From: Episyrphus balteatus
Taxonomy: Eukaryota; Arthropoda; Insecta; Diptera; Syrphidae
Direction of reading: 5' to 3'
Assembly: GCF_945859705.1 (NCBI RefSeq)
Contig: NC_079136.1
Coordinates: forward strand, 115,875,028-115,939,027
DNA: 64,000 bases
Made by a program: the position numbers and the translations under genes. The notes under the pieces are model-generated. The model did no database searches and had not been told where the DNA came from. It saw only the letters and a program-made list of their open reading frames with translations. Below, in pieces: positions 59,560 to 64,000 of the stretch; within the stretch, counting starts at the first letter, position 1; every line of letters begins with the position of its first letter.

Positions 59560-60090
59560 TTTTAAGTTTTTTAATTCAGTGCATTCGTACCCATTTCTAC
59601 ATAAATAAAATTTGACAATTTATGACTCACCGAATTGGATAATAAAAACTATATTTTGATGCCGAATAGTATTTTTATTTCCAAATTTAATTAAAATGCA
59701 TTGAAATCATATCTTTCAGAAAAATTAGTAAAAAAAAAATAGATTTTTAATGTTGTTTATTTCATCAGCGACGTACTTATTTGTGAATACTATTTGACAG
59801 TTTATGACTCTCTAAATTGAAAAAAATCTATATTTTGATGTCTAATAGTGTTTTCAATTCCAAAACTTATGAGAAAGCATAAAATTCTTCTCTTTCCAAA
59901 ACATTCGTTAAAAATCAAATTTAAAGCATTTTTTAATTCGTTAGCGACGTTCTTATTTTCCAATGAAGTTTTACAATTCATACCCCACCGAATTGGAAAT
60001 AAAATATATTTGGATGTTTAATAGTGTTTTTAGTTTTAAATCTGAGTTTTAAATCATCGTATATAATTGTCATATGTCTAAAACTTTTTT
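59560..60090 (-). repeat. ~178-bp satellite-like array, inverted, third site
   Basis: CAGCGACGTACTTATTTGTG (59767) and TTAGCGACGTTCTTATTTTC (59943), plus a decayed unit near 59587, are about 178 bp apart. AATAGTGTTTTYAATTCCAA segments lie between. This is the reverse complement of the family at 53040 and 56180. Confidence 0.8.
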
Positions 60091-61573
60091 TAAAGCGCAT
60101 TTTCTATAGATCCGGGAAGTTTTTTTTGGAAGGTTTCAAAAAAGTTTCATCCATCTGCCGAAAATACCTTTTCGTTCTGATCTAAAAATCCGCTAATGTC
60201 ACTTTTTTTTTAATTTCTATTGCCAAGATGGTATCAGAACCATTCTTTATAATAGATATGAATGAGAAATCTGATTTGGGCATATATTTATGCATGGAAC
60301 AATAACATTCAAAAATTTAAAATTTTCATACGTTTTTAAACTTTATCTCTCGTAATTCACATTCATTTTATTTTTCATATTATAACTTGAATTGGAGGTA
60401 AAAGTATTTTGAGAAATCAGGGTTTCTCCACCTTGGATTCTTAACAACTTTTTTTCAAAGTTCTACTTGTAACTTTGGGCAGAATCTGTTCCAGGATATA
60501 TGAAATAAATAAAATTCAATTTGATTATCCCACTTCTGAAATTCCGTAATTTTCCTTAAAACTTGAAGGATTTTCGTTATAATCATTTTCTTATCAGAAT
60601 CACAACATTCATTTGTATACTAAACATAACAAATAAGAGTATTTCCTCCTCTAGCCGTTCCTACTAAATTAATAGTCCTTCATCAGAAATTTCTTTGAAA
60701 ATAGAGCAATCACACTTAAACCTTACAACACTCAGTTTTTATCACATTTAAGATAATATCTACGAAAAACTAAAACAAAAGAATGAGTAAGAACAACTTG
60801 AATTATTGAAAATAAAAAAAAATGTCTCCTTTGTTTCATTAGAATTCCTGATTAAACACAATTCAAATTTCTATAAAACTTAACGAACACATATTGTGAA
60901 ATTCTAAGTTCTTTTTTTTTATATAGCACTTGAATATAAATTGAAAACTCCTGGAGCCATATTGTAAACTAAAAAGCCAAATTGGTGCATCCTATGTTAT
61001 ACTCTTTCTCTCTACTTGAATACTACATATGGAGTCGTGTCTAGTCGTTATCCTTTTTTTTCTTTTTCACTCCCCGAACGAGGTGAATAAAAAAAAAAAA
61101 AAAATATTCTGTAAGGATATTTGAATTGAATCATCGTGTTTTTTCATTCCAGAAATATAAAACGGAGTTTTTCAACACCGTTTTTTATTTCTTCTTCCTC
61201 ATAGAAAAAAATTTTTTTCTTCCTTTTAACGATTTGACGAACACAAAAGAAACCAAAATGTACAAGATGAGGAATAAAAGATGCAATCTTTTCAAAAACA
61301 GAAAAATGTCCTAGATAACCTTCATTCAAAAAAAAAAAAAAACCATAACTAAAACCCAACCCGTGCAAAGTGCACCAAACAAAAAGCCCAGAAGACTAAA
61401 TTTTGCAAGTAAGTTAAAGAAAAAAAAAAAAAAAGTTATTTAGATTTCCGAAATGGATGGAAGGAGCAAAATTACATATATACATACATCAGGAGGAACA
61501 CAGAACTGTTCACTTTATAAATCCAGTTAAAAGTCCTTGTAGCCCAGGAGAATTAAACATTTCAAATTAAAAA
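60091..61573. other. AT-rich DNA, no recognisable gene
   Basis: Poly(A/T) tracts and overlapping ORFs on both strands near 61126-61368; no feature supported. Confidence 0.45.
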
Positions 61574-62693
61574 AATTAGATCGTTCAATTTTTTTTCATA
61601 GGACGGTAGAGGGGGTCACTGAGAGCTTAAAACCAGTTTTTCGGGAAAATCGACCTTGTGCTTAAACTGCCATCTTGGATTAAAGGTAAAACACGTTTTA
61701 GTGAATAACTCGGCCATTTTTGATTTTTGACAAAAATTATATATATAAAACTTGTAGAAAATTTTATTTTCTATAACTTTTGTCTTACTAAATTTTTCTA
61801 TATGACCCATATTTTTCGAGTTAATTTGAAAAAACTATACCCCTACTCAGCTTAAACTTTATTCCCGCTTTGATTATAGATTTTAAGATCAACGCAATAT
61901 GGGAGTGTTTTTATATGTTTTTGGGGATGATAAATCTAGCTGCAATATTAGTTTTTGCAAATTCATGAAATTTTATAAACAAAAGGAACTATCTCAAAAT
62001 CGGTAAGTGTCGTTTTAAACAAAATTAGTAAATATTATAATTGATGTCTAGCAAGACAAGCAAGTCTTTGAATTTTTCAAATCGGTTCATTAATGCCTGA
62101 GATATGACCAATTGTTTATAACTCACTCTCTCTTTTAAGCTTTTATTATAAACAATTGGTCATATCTCAGGCATTAATGAACCGATTTGAAAAATTCAAA
62201 GACTTGCTTGTCTTGCTAGACATCAATTATAATATTTACTAATTTTGTTTAAAACGACACTTACCGATTTTGAGATAGTTCCTTTTGTTTATAAAATTTC
62301 ATGAATTTGCAAAAACTAATATTGCAGCTAGATTTATCATCCCCAAAAACATATAAAAACACTCCCATATTGCGTTGATCTTAAAATCTATAATCAAAGC
62401 GGGAATAAAGTTTAAGCTGAGTAGGGGTATAGTTTTTTCAAATTAACTCGAAAAATATGGGTCATATAGAAAAATTTAGTAAGACAAAAGTTATAGAAAA
62501 TAAAATTTTCTAAAAGTTTTATATATATAATTTTTGTCAAAAATCAAAAATGGCCGAGTTATTCACTGAAACGTGTTTTACCTTTAATCCAAGATGGCGG
62601 CTTAAGCACAAGTTCGATTTTCCCGAAAAACTGGTTTTAAGCTCTCAGTGACCCCCTCTACCGTCCTATGAAAAAAAATTGCACGATCTAATT
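61574..62693. mobile_element. Near-perfect 547-bp-arm hairpin (fold-back element or hpRNA locus)
   Basis: The left arm 61574-62120 and right arm 62147-62693 are reverse complements over 547 bp, with only about six substitutions seen by eye (near 99% identity), separated by a 26-bp loop with CTCACTCTCTCTTTTAAGC. The ends read AATTAGATCG/CGATCTAATT. No transposase, and no clear target duplication. A read-through transcript would make a ~550-bp double-stranded RNA. The arm phrases ATAACTCGGCCATTTTTGA and AAATCGGTTCATTAATGCC are of a type common in insect dispersed repeats. It is either a recently formed fold-back transposon or a hairpin-RNA locus, or both. Confidence 0.9.
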
Positions 62694-64000
62694 ATTTCCA
62701 TTTCAGCTTAATTTTTTGTACATCCCGACTGGGCTATTGTTGTGCATCAGTACCTTCCACACACACATATAAATATAGACACAACAACTTGCTTTTGCTG
62801 AGATAAACAGAAGAAAACAGAAGAAAGGCGGAGGATATCCTAGTTCTTGTTTTATGACCTCTACGGGCCAGAAATCTGCTTCTTCCTACTTTTTCTTTTT
62901 CTTCTTGAGCATCTTTTGTTGCTCCTGCTCTGCTGCAACTGCAACTGCAGATTATGTTGTAACTTAAGTGCATTTTAATGTTTTTTGTGTGTTAGTGCTT
63001 ATATCCTTTATATATATTATATTGGCTCTGTATCATTGTGTGACTGTGAATTGTTTCTTTTCAAAAAAAAAAAAAATACGATACCGCATTTAAGAAAAAG
63101 AATAAAGGACAAGATAGTCCACTTCAGATTAAAAGTGCTTGTATCCTGCTAAACTGTTGGCGGGTGACTGGTGGTGATGGCGTGGTAAGGCAGTGCGGTG
63201 CGGTGGTATAGTGGCATTAGTGGGTGTATCCTTTTTCTTTGGCTTTTTCACCGTGTCTTGAATTTTTTTTTTTATTTTTATTATTCTTTCTTTTTTTTTG
63301 AGGAAGTGGAAGTGTGCACACTTAAGCGATTGTTTTTTAGCTTTCATGCATCTTGTATTTTTTTTTTTTTCATTCTCGCCTTCTCCATCAAGCCTTTTTT
63401 TTAAATGTGGCAGTGGCAGTGTCAGTTTCAAGCCTAAGAAAAAAGGTGCCACAAAAGGGGTGGTGAAATGAGAAAGAGAGAGGGAAAGTTGTTTTTATTA
63501 TTTTTATTTGGCGCCTTCATGAAACTAGAGATGACATTGTATTAAGAGCTTAGAGCATGTACAACTTACCCCCTTCCCTCTCAACGCCCGACCGCTTTCC
63601 ACAAATCCCTCCGAACGTTCCTCATTCTATCAATTTGAAAAAAACAAAATATATACAAAAAAGCAGATAGCTATACCTTTAGACTTCATATACTTATCTG
63701 AGCGCTTCTGTTGCAAGTTGTCATGGCTATGTTGCAATTGAAAGGAGGGTGTAAATTATGTGGGGGACCTCTCCAATGAGTGAGAGAGAAAGAACGATAG
63801 CTTTCTGCTTATAGCCCAGAAGCGTTTTCAATTCGAAATGAAACAAGTCGACATAGATAATTATTTCCATAGAAGTTGGAAGGTGGGGGTTTTACACTAT
63901 GGTGATGGGTTAAGCTGGATTTGGGTTAATGTATTCAAGTGCGAAGGGAATGTTGTTTTTTTGTTCTCTCTTCTTCTATATTTTTTTGTCATTTTTTTTA
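62694..64000. other. Mostly unique, mixed-composition DNA to the window end
   Basis: No repeat family found. It is richer in G and C in places (63150-63220, 63560-63610) and has a GA-rich patch at 63465-63490. The longest open frame of the window, 107 codons on the minus strand at 63129-63452, is K-rich from A runs and ends in a P/H-rich tail. It has no domain I recognise and no coding signature, so it is not called as a gene. Confidence 0.4.

Noticed and set aside
63129..63452. Longest open frame in the window (107 codons, minus strand)
   Set aside because: Lysine-rich from A runs with a P/H-rich tail; no domain, no codon bias, and the opposite strand is also open. Not enough to call a gene.

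Overview
This window looks like a gene-poor piece of a eukaryotic nuclear genome, most likely an insect and plausibly a fly. It is strongly AT-rich with long poly(A)/poly(T) runs. It is saturated with short non-autonomous transposons, fold-back elements and degenerate tandem repeats, and holds two remnants of a non-LTR reverse transcriptase. Termini such as CACGGAGAAAA with TA target duplications, CAGTGGCGTA (hAT-like) and ACAGGGTGTCCCA are, to my knowledge, of types common in insect genomes. The species cannot be named from the sequence. I find no intact protein-coding gene. The longest open frame is 107 codons and low in complexity; almost all other open frames lie in poly(A/T) or repeat DNA. 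The window is best read as a large intron or an intergenic gene desert.

Layout. 1-620 holds repeat pieces that recur at 44809-46630. 2220-4310 is a ~266-bp-period tandem array studded with TATCAC, split by a small TA-flanked MITE. 5640-8300 holds two further degenerate arrays. 11891-16395 is the first of three copies of a large composite element (A); the others are B (35314-37502, inverted) and C (47044-49325). Each carries a palindromic GAAGTTATACTTC block at both ends, a ~14-bp minisatellite, AGCTC-decamer arrays and two or three ~480-bp tandem units. Copy A has been invaded by a MITE carrying a tRNA-like Pol III promoter (13176-13575) and by a hAT-type element (14073-16174), which itself contains another insertion (14659-15482). 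Copies B and C preserve the empty sites.

18961-20063 and 61574-62693 are ~1.1-kb elements that are essentially single long hairpins. 29228-30053, 32635-33588 and 51101-53025 are more complex fold-backs. Several long-period satellite-like families (about 285-320 bp, 178 bp, 145 bp and others) occur as short arrays in both orientations. RT fragments lie at 24865-25026 (minus) and 31990-32103 (plus); the second is cut by a second hAT copy (32104-34222).

The stretches between these blocks (for example 8330-11890, 21480-24890, 34230-35313, 38000-40470, 41800-44800, 53630-56160, 62694-64000) show no recognisable repeat or gene. Some are richer in CA, GAGA and mixed sequence and could hold regulatory DNA. 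The genes do not work together in any sense that can be read here. What can be read is a history of nested insertions, with TSDs and empty sites giving the order.
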